30,563 nucleotides of DNA from JACCQS01 sp050999295 (GTDB lineage: Bacteria; Actinomycetota; Actinomycetes; Mycobacteriales; Geodermatophilaceae). A program made the translations under genes and the position numbers. The notes under the pieces were generated by a model. That model saw only the letters and a list, made by a program, of their open reading frames with translations. It was not told where the DNA came from and did not search any database. Within the stretch, counting starts at the first letter, position 1. Each line of letters begins with the position of its first letter. The stretch is from the NCBI GenBank assembly GCA_050999295.1, contig JBPCPI010000018.1, positions 1 through 30,563 on the forward strand, read 5' to 3'. Below, piece by piece: positions 15,778-24,199 of the stretch.

Positions 15778-16905
15778 TCACCTCCGCTGGGCTGGGCACG
15801 TCGGCAGGACGGTACCTGGCAGGCCGTCCTGACTCGAACCGTCGGCGACGGCGTCGAGGACAACCGCGTTCAGGTCGTTCGTACGGGCAAAGGTTTCCCG
15901 TTGCGCCATGGCGCCGTTACCTCGGTCCAACAGGCTGCCCAACAGATCCTCGACCAGCTCCTTGTCGCCGGCATCCGACAGTGCGACACGGACGTATGCC
16001 ATGAGGGCGGCGACGACCTCCGCTGCCGGAGCCGGCCGCCCCGTCAAAGGATGCACGAGTTCCCCCTCCAGACCCGACCGGCCCGCCCGCCAGGTCGCGA
16101 CGCGCAGCAACTCCGTCGGCGTGTCGGTCGGCGGCCGACCGGCCTTCCACTCCCGGCTTGCCGTCTCGACCAGTCCGCGGCTCAGGCCGGCCAGTAGTGT
16201 CGCGTCCTGGGGCCTGCGGCAGACGTCGGCAGCGCGAACCTCGACAGTTGGATAGCGCGCCGACAGCCGGGCGTCGAAGTAAATCATCCCCTGGTCCAGG
16301 ACGGTGCCCGACTCGATCATCCTGGCGACCAGGGCGTGGTAGCTCTCCGCCGTTCCGAAGATCGGCGTGGGCCCCGAGCAGGGCCAGCGGTTCCAGGATT
16401 GGGAGCGGAAGCTCGCGTAGCCGGTGTCCTGCCCCTGCCAGAACGGTGAGTTCGCGCTGAGAGCCAGCATGGTCGGTAACCAGACCCGAACCCGGTCCAG
16501 CACTGCGACACCTTCCTCGTCGTCGTCAACCCCGATGTGCACGTGGAAGCCGCAGGTGAGCTGTTCGGCCGCGGTGATCGCAAAGCGCTCGACGATCTTC
16601 TGGTACCGAGCGTGCGGGGCCGTCCGCGGCACCACGGCCAATGGCGAAGTGCCGAGCGCGGCGATCCGGGCGCCGATCTCACCGGCAGCTTGGTTCCCAT
16701 GCCGGCGCAGTCCGACGATCTCGGCGTGCACGTCGCTCAGGTCGATTCTGGGCCGGGTACCGGTTTCGACCTGTTCCTGCTGCAACTCCCCGGACAGCTG
16801 GTCGCCCGAGGCGGCTCGCAGGACCGCCTCCGCGGAGGACCGGACCTCCCCGCTTTCGGCATCGACGAGCAGAAGTTCTTCCTCGACCCCCATGGTGCGC
16901 ATCAT
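15778..16905 (-). CDS. YbdK-type carboxylate-amine ligase (glutamate-cysteine ligase family 2)
   Basis: A 375-residue GCS2-family ATP-dependent ligase. The N-terminal GVEEELLLVDAESGE, QQEQVETGT, and CGFHVHIGVDDDEEG blocks carry the family's acidic and His residues for metal-ATP binding. E. coli YbdK has weak gamma-glutamylcysteine ligase activity; the physiological reaction is not established, so glutathione or mycothiol synthesis should not be assumed. The ATG at 16905 is one of two adjacent ATGs. The stop lies 2 bp before the plsC-like start, so the two are probably co-transcribed. It is separated from the methyltransferase gene by 64 bp. Confidence 0.88.
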   Translation of the reverse strand: MMRTMGVEEELLLVDAESGEVRSSAEAVLRAASGDQLSGELQQEQVETGTRPRIDLSDVHAEIVGLRRHGNQAAGEIGARIAALGTSPLAVVPRTAPHARYQKIVERFAITAAEQLTCGFHVHIGVDDDEEGVAVLDRVRVWLPTMLALSANSPFWQGQDTGYASFRSQSWNRWPCSGPTPIFGTAESYHALVARMIESGTVLDQGMIYFDARLSARYPTVEVRAADVCRRPQDATLLAGLSRGLVETASREWKAGRPPTDTPTELLRVATWRAGRSGLEGELVHPLTGRPAPAAEVVAALMAYVRVALSDAGDKELVEDLLGSLLDRGNGAMAQRETFARTNDLNAVVLDAVADGSSQDGLPGTVLPTCPAQRR

Positions 16906-16969
16906 GAGCAGTCTTGTCCGGATCGTCGCTGCCCGTCCAGCCGATCCCGAATGGGCCCGCCCACGCGCT

Positions 16970-17617
16970 CTAAACGGCCGCGGTCGCCGTACTGGTCAGC
17001 AGGTGGTAGGCGCCAGCACCGTCGCCGACCCGGCGGTCGAGTTCCACGGTCAGCCCCGCGCCTTCCAGCACAGCGATCACTTCGGACACGGGCCGAGTCC
17101 GAAAGCCGTACGCGGTGAACGGCAACTCAGCCATTGCGACGGGATCCGCGAGGCCTACGACAACTCGGCCAGACGCCCTCGTGACCCGGGCGAGTTCGGC
17201 GCACGCAGTCGCCAGGTCATCGACGAAGTAGATCGTGTTCACCGTGAGCACACCGTCCAGGCAGCCGTCCTCGAACGGCAACTCCATGATCGAAGCGCGG
17301 TGCAGTCGGAGCCGGCCCTGTGAAATCTGGCGGCGGAATCTGCGCGAGGTACCGCTGAGCATGGTCTGAGACACCTCGACGCCGTGTACCTGCCCAGTGC
17401 TGCCAACCGCTTTCAGCAGCAGACCCAAGCCGATCCCACCACCGAACCCGACGTCGGCAACAACGCCGCCGGGAGCCGGTGCCAAGGCCCTCGCGGCCGC
17501 GGTCAGGTTTGCACGATTGCGGCGATTCAGTATCGCGCCGACGACGCGTCCTCGAATGCCGCTGGGATGTCCCAGCTGCTTGGCCAGACCGGCAAACCAC
17601 TTACTCCGCAGCGTCAT
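16970..17617 (-). CDS. Class I SAM-dependent methyltransferase
   Basis: A 215-residue methyltransferase-domain protein. Motif I is VADVGFGGGIGLGLL (DxGxGxG), the acidic end of strand 2 is GVEVSQTML, and the RLHRASIMELPFEDGCLDGV segment fits the post-II/motif III region of methyltransferase domain 11 proteins. YFVDDLATACAELARVTRASG is the usual motif IV-V helix. The N-terminus (RSKWFAGLAKQLGHPSG) resembles small-molecule methyltransferases. Start ATG 17617 is chosen for homology; a GTG at 17638 is possible. No strong ribosome binding site precedes either. The acceptor substrate is unknown. The gene lies 26 bp after the FMN-binding protein gene on the same strand. Confidence 0.85.
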   Translation of the reverse strand: MTLRSKWFAGLAKQLGHPSGIRGRVVGAILNRRNRANLTAAARALAPAPGGVVADVGFGGGIGLGLLLKAVGSTGQVHGVEVSQTMLSGTSRRFRRQISQGRLRLHRASIMELPFEDGCLDGVLTVNTIYFVDDLATACAELARVTRASGRVVVGLADPVAMAELPFTAYGFRTRPVSEVIAVLEGAGLTVELDRRVGDGAGAYHLLTSTATAAV

Positions 17618-17643
17618 TGACCGATCATGGATCGACACCCCCG

Positions 17644-18279
17644 TCACCACAAATGGGTGACGTAACCCTGCTCCAGCTGCGCGGCTACGACTTCGACCGG
17701 TGTTTGCTCGTTGCGCGCCGCCAAGAGCATCGCCGCCGCGGAGGGCAGGTCCTCGCGTGCCGGCCAGCTGTCTGGCTCCCACAGCTTGGAGCGGATCATC
17801 GCCTTGCCGCAGTGGACGAAAGCAGTGCGCACGACGACGCCCACGGCCAGGTCGGCGGACCGGCCCGGGACATCGACTGCACGCAGCACCGCAGGGTCGC
17901 GGGTGAGATAGGCGGTCCCGTCGATCCGGAGTGTCTCCCGCATCCGAGGAATCAGGAAGATCAGGCCAACCTGGGGGTTCTCCAGGATCTGCCGGAACGC
18001 ATCGATGCGCCGGTTGCCGGTCAGGTCCGCCCAGGCGACCCGCCGGGCGTCGAGCACCCGTACGAAGCCGGGCGGTCCGCCGCGCGGGGTGACCGTCGTG
18101 CGCCCGGCGGCGTCGCTGGTGGCCAGCATCGCTAGCGGCGAGCGGCTCAGGAAATCGGCGCAGTGGTCGTCAAGCGCGCCGATCTCCTTCTCCCATGCGC
18201 GCGGCGGAGGTTCGGGATATCCGTCGCTGCGCAACTCCGCCTCGCTGGTCACGAGGTGAGTGAACGGCTCGTGCGACAT
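17644..18279 (-). CDS. Pyridoxamine 5'-phosphate oxidase-family FMN-binding protein
   Basis: A 211-residue split-barrel flavin-binding protein, close in layout to the MSMEG_1061-type family. The core begins at CADFLSRSPLAMLATSDAAG, continues with TVTPRGGPPGFVRVLD and ADLTGNRRIDAFRQILENPQVGLIF-like elements, and ends with the HCGKAMIRSKLW segment typical of this subgroup. These proteins reduce or oxidise unknown small substrates with FMN or F420; true PdxH function is unlikely because the PdxH substrate motifs are missing. GGAGG lies very close to the ATG. Upstream is the SOS-box-associated radical SAM gene, whose stop is 25 bp downstream of this start in the opposite order (18305), so this gene may be co-transcribed after it. 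Confidence 0.85.
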   Translation of the reverse strand: MSHEPFTHLVTSEAELRSDGYPEPPPRAWEKEIGALDDHCADFLSRSPLAMLATSDAAGRTTVTPRGGPPGFVRVLDARRVAWADLTGNRRIDAFRQILENPQVGLIFLIPRMRETLRIDGTAYLTRDPAVLRAVDVPGRSADLAVGVVVRTAFVHCGKAMIRSKLWEPDSWPAREDLPSAAAMLLAARNEQTPVEVVAAQLEQGYVTHLW

Positions 18280-18304
18280 GCCTCCAGGCTACGCAGGACG
18301 CTGC

Positions 18305-19402
18305 TCATACCAGTGAGAGCTGCTCTGCTGAGTCGTCAGACCCAGCGGCGGGCACCCGGCTCTTCCCGCGGGGCAGGGCACCGTCCGGAAAGTCGGACTC
18401 GGCATCGCCGGGGAAACCGGGCGCCCCGCTCGTGCGCTCTGCTACCCGGCGTCGCCGCCGGAGTCCGTGCAGTTCCAGGAGGGGGTCGACTCGGCTGGCC
18501 AAGCTGCGGCGGTAATCGGCACCTACGTAGGAACCGCGACCGAAGATCTGCTCGTAGGTCGCCACGAGCGCGGGCCGCTCCCGTCGTAACCAGGCGAAGA
18601 ACCACTCCCGCGCTCCCGGGCGCAGGTGCAGCGGCACGACCGTGCACCCGGTTGCGCCGGCTTCGGCGATCTCCCCGAGCAGCCGATCGAGGTGCTCGAC
18701 GGTATCGGTGAGGTAGGGCAGCACCGGTGCCACGAAGACACCGCACGGGAGACCCGCTTCGGCAAGTGAGCGAACCAGATCCAGCCGGGCGCGGACCGAT
18801 GGCGTACCAGGCTCGAGGGTCGGCTGGAGTTCCTCATCGACGATCGCGATGGACAGGGCCAACCCCACCGGCACATCATGCGAGACCGCCGCAAGGAGCG
18901 GCAGGTCCCGGCGGAGCAGCGTCCCTTTGGTCAGGATGGACAGCGGTGTGCCGGAATTCCCGAGAGCGGTGATGATCCCGGGCATCAGGCGGTAGCGACC
19001 CTCTGCCCGCTGATAGGGATCGGTGTTCGTGCCCAGCGCCACCGACTCGTGCGTCCAGGATGGGCGCGCTAGCTCTCCGGCAAGCACCTCGGCGACGTTC
19101 ACCTTCACCACGATCTCGGTGTCGAAGCCGCGTCCGGTGTCCAACTCCAGCCAACCGTGCGAGCCACGCGCATAGCAATACACGCAGGCGTGCGTGCACC
19201 CGCGGTAGGGATTAATCGTCCAAGTGAACGGCATCGAGGATGCCGCCGGCACCTTGTTCAGGGCACTCTTCGCGGCGACCTCGTGGAAGCGGACGCCGGC
19301 GAACTCCGGGGTCGTCACCGTACGCAGGAGACCGGAGATCCTACTGAGACCGGGCAGCGCGGCTGGATCCTCGAGTCCGATCCCCTGCTGATCCCAGCGC
19401 AT
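18305..19402 (-). CDS. Rv2578c-family radical SAM protein (spore photoproduct lyase-related)
   Basis: A 365-residue radical SAM enzyme. The cluster motif CTHACVYC (CxxxCxxC) is in NPYRGCTHACVYCYARGSH near residue 75, followed by VKVNVAEVL, SVALGTNTDPYQRAEGRY, ILTKGTLLRRD and SIAIVDEELQPTLEPGTPS, the conserved order of the SplB-like/Rv2578c group. The reaction is unknown; SplB repairs UV photoproducts in spores, so a DNA-repair or nucleic-acid role is possible but not shown. The ATG at 19402 is chosen because homology starts there; the frame is open further up but crosses a perfect LexA box at 19411-19426. The C-terminal ~55 residues are low-complexity and charged. Damage-inducible expression is the clear prediction. 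Confidence 0.88.
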   Translation of the reverse strand: MRWDQQGIGLEDPAALPGLSRISGLLRTVTTPEFAGVRFHEVAAKSALNKVPAASSMPFTWTINPYRGCTHACVYCYARGSHGWLELDTGRGFDTEIVVKVNVAEVLAGELARPSWTHESVALGTNTDPYQRAEGRYRLMPGIITALGNSGTPLSILTKGTLLRRDLPLLAAVSHDVPVGLALSIAIVDEELQPTLEPGTPSVRARLDLVRSLAEAGLPCGVFVAPVLPYLTDTVEHLDRLLGEIAEAGATGCTVVPLHLRPGAREWFFAWLRRERPALVATYEQIFGRGSYVGADYRRSLASRVDPLLELHGLRRRRRVAERTSGAPGFPGDAESDFPDGALPRGKSRVPAAGSDDSAEQLSLV

Positions 19403-19410
19403 ATCTCTAT

Positions 19411-19426
19411 TCGAACACATGTTCGA
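19411..19426. promoter_or_regulatory. Perfect SOS box (LexA operator)
   Basis: TCGAACACATGTTCGA is a full match to the actinobacterial LexA consensus TCGAAC-N4-GTTCGA. It ends 8 bp upstream of the radical SAM start at 19402 and lies 31 bp after the chrA stop, so its target is the radical SAM gene. From memory, Rv2578c was listed among M. tuberculosis SOS-box genes, which agrees. Confidence 0.9.
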
Positions 19427-19457
19427 CGTATTGTCGACCGCGACATCAGAGCCATTG

Positions 19458-20897
<1,440 letters not shown>

Positions 20898-20916
20898 GTC
20901 GGCGTCCTGTCCTGAG

Positions 20917-21348
20917 TCAGGCCGGTTCGCGCCCGAGGAGCAGGCTGCGGCGGTAGAATTCGTACAGCCCGTCGAAGACCGGACCGGACACGGCCAGCGT
21001 CGCCTCGTCGGTCCCGGTCAACGAAAGCCCGCGCAGAACGGTGTCCAGCCCCGCCGCCTCGGGCGCGTCGTAGCGGGCGTCGTCGATGTCGGCCTCGTGC
21101 ACGATCTCGGCGATCCGCCAGAGCACCGGATCGGTCAGGTCAAAGCGGTGCAAGAATGTCTCGAAGCTGCAGTCCCCGCCATGGTGGGCCAAGTCGACGC
21201 CGCGCACGTCGAACGCAATCGCCTCTGCCGGTACGTGGGCCATGTCATCGATGAAGAGGAACTCCGCCTCCGCGTCGATGAAGCGGCGGATCAACCAGGC
21301 GCATGCGGCTCGGTCGATGTGAACGCCGGCCCGGGTTGCCCATTTCAC
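20917..21348 (-). CDS. ChrB C-terminal domain protein (chromate resistance)
   Basis: A 143-residue protein corresponding to the C-terminal domain of ChrB. Hallmarks are HIDRAACAWLIRRFID at the start, EFLFI, IAFDVRGVDLAHHGGDCSFETF with clustered His/Cys residues, and DLTDPVLWRIAEIVHEADI. The HHGGDCSFE segment could bind metal or chromate. In proteobacteria this domain is fused to the N-terminal regulatory domain; here it is a separate gene whose GTG (21348) overlaps the stop of the N-terminal-domain gene (GTGA). Its role in sensing or detoxifying chromate is inferred from the operon with chrA. The open frame continues far upstream only as an antisense shadow. Confidence 0.88.
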   Translation of the reverse strand: MKWATRAGVHIDRAACAWLIRRFIDAEAEFLFIDDMAHVPAEAIAFDVRGVDLAHHGGDCSFETFLHRFDLTDPVLWRIAEIVHEADIDDARYDAPEAAGLDTVLRGLSLTGTDEATLAVSGPVFDGLYEFYRRSLLLGREPA

Positions 21349-21914
21349 GATCGAAGTACGCCATCTGACCCGGTCATGGATCCCGCTGTAGACCCAGCAA
21401 TCGGGGCTTCGGGGCGGGTCCCGATGCCATCCACGCCCGCCCCGCTCGTCAGGGCACGCAGAGCGGCAGCAGCGAATTCTCGCTGGTCGGTGGGGAAGAA
21501 GTCGCGTCGAGTGATCTCGCGCCACTGCTTGCGCAGCCGGCGAAGAATCCGTGCCCGCTCGGGTCCGGACGAGCTGAGCGCCTCCGCAGCGGCCGCGGCC
21601 AGGTCGTCGTACTCGATAGCCCGTGCCGCGGCCATCACCTCGGCCATCGTCCGCTCCTGCGCCGCGGACGTGGGACGGGCCAGCCAAACCACCGCCGTCC
21701 CCCCGGCCTCCAGCACCTCCTCGGCTGCCCACTCCAGTTGTTCCCTGGTCCTGGCATCCGCTGGGAGCGCGACCAGCCCATCCCCGACCTGGACCACCCC
21801 CCACCGTTTGAGTCGGCGCCACAACGTGATCCGTGGCGTGGACGGTTCTCGTGGCAGCCGGTAGCTCAGCAACACCCACTCCCCGCGGCCGGTAGCGGCG
21901 GTGGACAGCGTCAC
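21345..21914 (-). CDS. chrB: ChrB N-terminal domain protein (putative chromate-responsive regulator)
   Basis: A 189-residue protein matching the N-terminal domain of ChrB. Its start, EWVLLSYRLPREPSTPRITLWRRL, is the family signature, with a basic helix-turn-helix-like KRWGVVQVGDGLVALPA region following, similar to PaaX-type winged helices. The middle (RARILRRLRKQWREITRRDFF) is strongly basic. ChrB is a chromate-dependent regulator in proteobacteria. The GTG at 21914 appears to be the first base of a leaderless transcript (-10 TACATT ends 6 nt before it), and an 18-bp palindrome overlaps that promoter, suiting autoregulation. The Gly/Ala/Ser-rich C-terminal ~30 residues look like a former linker to the ChrB C-terminal domain, now encoded by the overlapping next gene. 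Confidence 0.85.
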   Translation of the reverse strand: MTLSTAATGRGEWVLLSYRLPREPSTPRITLWRRLKRWGVVQVGDGLVALPADARTREQLEWAAEEVLEAGGTAVVWLARPTSAAQERTMAEVMAAARAIEYDDLAAAAAEALSSSGPERARILRRLRKQWREITRRDFFPTDQREFAAAALRALTSGAGVDGIGTRPEAPIAGSTAGSMTGSDGVLRS

Positions 21915-21920
21915 CCGAGT

Positions 21921-21950
21921 AATGTAACCATGGTTGCATGACAGCGTCGA
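21921..21950 (-). promoter_or_regulatory. Leaderless promoter of the chrB-chrA operon
   Basis: On the minus strand a -35-like TCGACG (21950-21945), 18-nt spacer and -10 TACATT (21926-21921) place the transcript start at the GTG of chrB, 6 nt downstream. Leaderless messages of this layout are common in actinobacteria. Confidence 0.5.
21922..21939. promoter_or_regulatory. Operator-like palindrome at the chr promoter
   Basis: ATGTAACCATGGTTGCAT is an 18-bp inverted repeat with 8 of 9 pairs complementary. It lies 7 bp upstream of the chrB GTG and covers the predicted -10, so a bound protein would block transcription. ChrB itself is the obvious candidate regulator, but this is inference. Confidence 0.7.
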
Positions 21951-22009
21951 GCATCATCGGCAGTCGCCCAGCTTCAGCGGCCGAGCCGCCCGCCCACCAG
22001 GAGTGAACC

Positions 22010-22390
22010 GTGGGACAGCGCACCCTGTTGTTCGTCTGCCCGCACGGAGCGGGCAAGAGTCGGATTGCCGCCGCCTGGTTCAACGGCTCGGCACCACCGG
22101 GCTGGCTGGCGACCACCGCCGGAATCACCCCGCAGGCCGGAGTGAGCGAGCACGCTCCGCGGCTGCTCGCCGGAACCACTGTGGCGGAGCTGCTGGACAC
22201 CGCACCGCCACGACCCTTGACGGCGGTACCCGAGGCTACGTTGACGATCGCGATCGATTGTCCCGCCGAAGACATTGATGCGACGGTCAGCTGGCAGCTG
22301 GACGACGCAGGCTTCGATGAAGCGATGGGCGCAGAATTGCGGCAGAGAGCCCAGGACCTGGCCCGGGTCCTCGGCGGACAGCGCACCTGA
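22010..22390 (+). CDS. Low-molecular-weight phosphatase-like protein with altered P-loop
   Basis: A 126-residue protein whose first residues, LLFVCPHGAGKSRIAAAWFN, align with the low-molecular-weight tyrosine phosphatase / arsenate reductase P-loop (FVCxxNxxRSxxA). The Cys is kept, but the Arg of CX5R is a Lys, and the later general-acid Asp-Pro motif is not seen. Activity as a phosphatase or arsenate reductase is therefore uncertain; it may bind an oxyanion or be non-catalytic. GTG start at 22010 is 6 nt after AGGAG. It is divergent from the chrB-chrA operon across 95 bp containing the chr palindrome, and may be co-regulated. It converges on the ATP-grasp gene with a 7-bp gap. Confidence 0.7.
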   Translation: MGQRTLLFVCPHGAGKSRIAAAWFNGSAPPGWLATTAGITPQAGVSEHAPRLLAGTTVAELLDTAPPRPLTAVPEATLTIAIDCPAEDIDATVSWQLDDAGFDEAMGAELRQRAQDLARVLGGQRT

Positions 22391-22397
22391 CGGCAAG

Positions 22398-23645
22398 CTA
22401 GGAGCGGATCGGGTTATCGGTGCGCCACATCCCGAGCAGACCGCGGAAGTGGGCCAGGAAGCGCTCCTGCTCGGCCTGCGGATAGGTCGCCCGTACCGTG
22501 TCGACGAGCATCGCATCGAACTCCGCTGACGCGACCCAGTCGCGCACGATGTCGTCGAGATCGGGTACGGCGGTGGCGCAGAATTCCAGGTACTTATCGG
22601 TCTGGAAATAGGCTTCCGACAAGTCGGCGTAACCGGACAACCTCTCGCGATACGTTCGGTCGGAATCGGCGATCTCGAAGTACTTCGCCGTCTCCAGGTC
22701 AAGGCGTGGCCGGCGACCCGTCACAGTGCAGAACAGCGACCACTTGAGCAGCGCTGAGATCGCCCACGGGAAGTAATAGTGCAGCGAAGTGACCGCGATG
22801 TCGGGGCAGGCGTTGGCGTAGTCGATGGGGTGCACGTCGGTGCCCCGGACCAGCACCTCGCAGGAGTTGAACTCCCACCGGAAGAAAGCGTTGATCAGTC
22901 GCGAGATGGCAAGCACCTCCGCGCCGGTCTCCGCGTCGAGGAAGTCATGCGAGACCGCGTAGCGGTCATGCATGGGCAGTTCGGGCCGGAAGTTCATCAC
23001 CATGGTCTCCACGCCGATGGTCAGCGACCGCGCAAACACGTCGTAGCCCTCGATCGACTCCTGCAGATGCATGAGCATCTCGCCGGAATCGTCGTAGGCG
23101 CGGTGCAGTTCCTCGCGATTTCGCACCCGCGAGACCCCCCGCCAGCCGCCGCCGTCGAACGGTTTCATGAAGAGCGGATAGCCCAGCTTCTCGGCGATGG
23201 CGTCGAGGTCGAAGGGCCGGTTGTATTTCGCCGCCGTGTAGGCCCACCTTGCGTTGTCGACCGGATGCTTGTACGGGACGAGCACGGTCTGGGGAACCTT
23301 GAGCCCGAGCCGCAGCATCGCGCAGTATGCCGAGTGCTTCTCCATGGACTGGAACGTGAACGGGCTGTTGAGCAGGTACGTGCCGTTGACCAGCGCGGCC
23401 TTCTTCAGCCACTCGCGGGGGTGGTAGTACCAGTACGCCAGTCGGTCGATCACCAGGTCGGGACGGACGTCCTGGCGCAGGTCGAACGGCTCGATCGTCA
23501 GTCGCTGCGCCGAGACCTCATGGACCGTGCCGTCCGCCGTCCGGACCGGGCCGATGCGAGCCAGCAGCTGCTCGAAGGCCCGCGGCCAATCCTCCTCGGC
23601 GCCGAGCAGCAGGCCGATCAGGTGCTTGGTATCGGGCCGAGGCAC
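22398..23645 (-). CDS. ATP-grasp family ligase of unknown substrate
   Basis: A 415-residue protein with ATP-grasp features: a substrate-side N-terminus (KHLIGLLLGAEEDWPRAFE), YLLNSPFTFQSMEKHSAYC, the pair PLFMKPFDGGGWRGVSRV (P-loop-like glycine-rich lid near residue 165) and a C-terminal acidic metal site VHPIDYANACPD. ATP-grasp enzymes join a carboxylate to an amine or thiol through an acyl phosphate. The start is unsure: GTG 23645 (9 nt after AAGGAG) is preferred, GTG 23651 and ATG 23768 are possible. It is the last gene of a minus-strand group with two alpha/beta-hydrolase proteins and a small Trp-rich protein, suggesting synthesis or processing of a peptide- or ester-like metabolite; that link is inference. 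Confidence 0.8.
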   Translation of the reverse strand: MPRPDTKHLIGLLLGAEEDWPRAFEQLLARIGPVRTADGTVHEVSAQRLTIEPFDLRQDVRPDLVIDRLAYWYYHPREWLKKAALVNGTYLLNSPFTFQSMEKHSAYCAMLRLGLKVPQTVLVPYKHPVDNARWAYTAAKYNRPFDLDAIAEKLGYPLFMKPFDGGGWRGVSRVRNREELHRAYDDSGEMLMHLQESIEGYDVFARSLTIGVETMVMNFRPELPMHDRYAVSHDFLDAETGAEVLAISRLINAFFRWEFNSCEVLVRGTDVHPIDYANACPDIAVTSLHYYFPWAISALLKWSLFCTVTGRRPRLDLETAKYFEIADSDRTYRERLSGYADLSEAYFQTDKYLEFCATAVPDLDDIVRDWVASAEFDAMLVDTVRATYPQAEQERFLAHFRGLLGMWRTDNPIRS

Positions 23646-23838
23646 CTGCACTGGCTCCTTCGCCGTCGGACTGGCAACACGAGTGCCACCTTGCCAGGTG
23701 CGGACCACCTGGTCGATGCGGTCACCGAACCCTGGCTCGTCCCAAACTGAGCAGCGTCGTCGACGCATTCGATGCCGGCGGGTCTACGGAACAGTCGGCC
23801 GTCGCTATGCGGCAGATGCGGATGTCCCAGAATTCTGC

Positions 23839-24102
23839 TCATGACCAGAGGGGCGCGGAAGCTCCTGGTGGCTGGTAATTATCTGGTCGAATCCGCCACC
23901 CTCGCGGGACGGACGCCAAGCGCCCGGTTGTCAGTCCTGGGTGCTGTGACAACCAGCCGTACCCACGGCGGACGGCGATCGGGTACGCGAACCTATCCAC
24001 GAACGGCGTGTGAAACCACACCCGAAGCCACCAGGGGGCGCCTTGCAGATCGAAGTCGGCGCCGTAGCCATCGGGGATTCGGTTCCAGCTCTCCAGGTCC
24101 AT
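23839..24102 (-). CDS. Small Trp-rich conserved-looking protein
   Basis: An 87-residue protein, function not recognised. It has at least seven tryptophans, including APWWLRVWFHTPF, followed by VDRFAYPIAVRRGYGWLSQHPG and WRIRPDNYQPPG. The composition (structured aromatic and Pro/Gly turns, no frame-shadow bias toward Arg/Ala) suggests a real protein rather than noise, and it lies in the same direction within a 360-bp gap between the esterase and ATP-grasp genes. No signal peptide or clear membrane helix is present. The ATG at 24102 is chosen; an upstream extension to 24159 is open but less convincing. It could be a partner of the ATP-grasp ligase. Confidence 0.55.
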   Translation of the reverse strand: MDLESWNRIPDGYGADFDLQGAPWWLRVWFHTPFVDRFAYPIAVRRGYGWLSQHPGLTTGRLASVPRGWRIRPDNYQPPGASAPLWS

Positions 24103-24199
24103 GGCGACAAGTGTCACAAGTGCGGTGCGGTGCACATGCGCGATGCCGTTTCTGACCACGTCTCTGCTGCGGGGGGACGTTCCCGCAAGTGGCGCGCGT

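Noticed and set aside
22010..22069. GAGKS as a Walker A nucleotide-binding loop
   Set aside because: The glycine spacing does not fit GxxxxGKS, whereas the position near the N-terminus and the flanking sequence fit a phosphatase P-loop.
21349..22386. Upstream extension of the ChrB C-terminal frame
   Set aside because: Covers chrB-N and the divergent gene in a shadow frame; the domain homology starts at GTG 21348.
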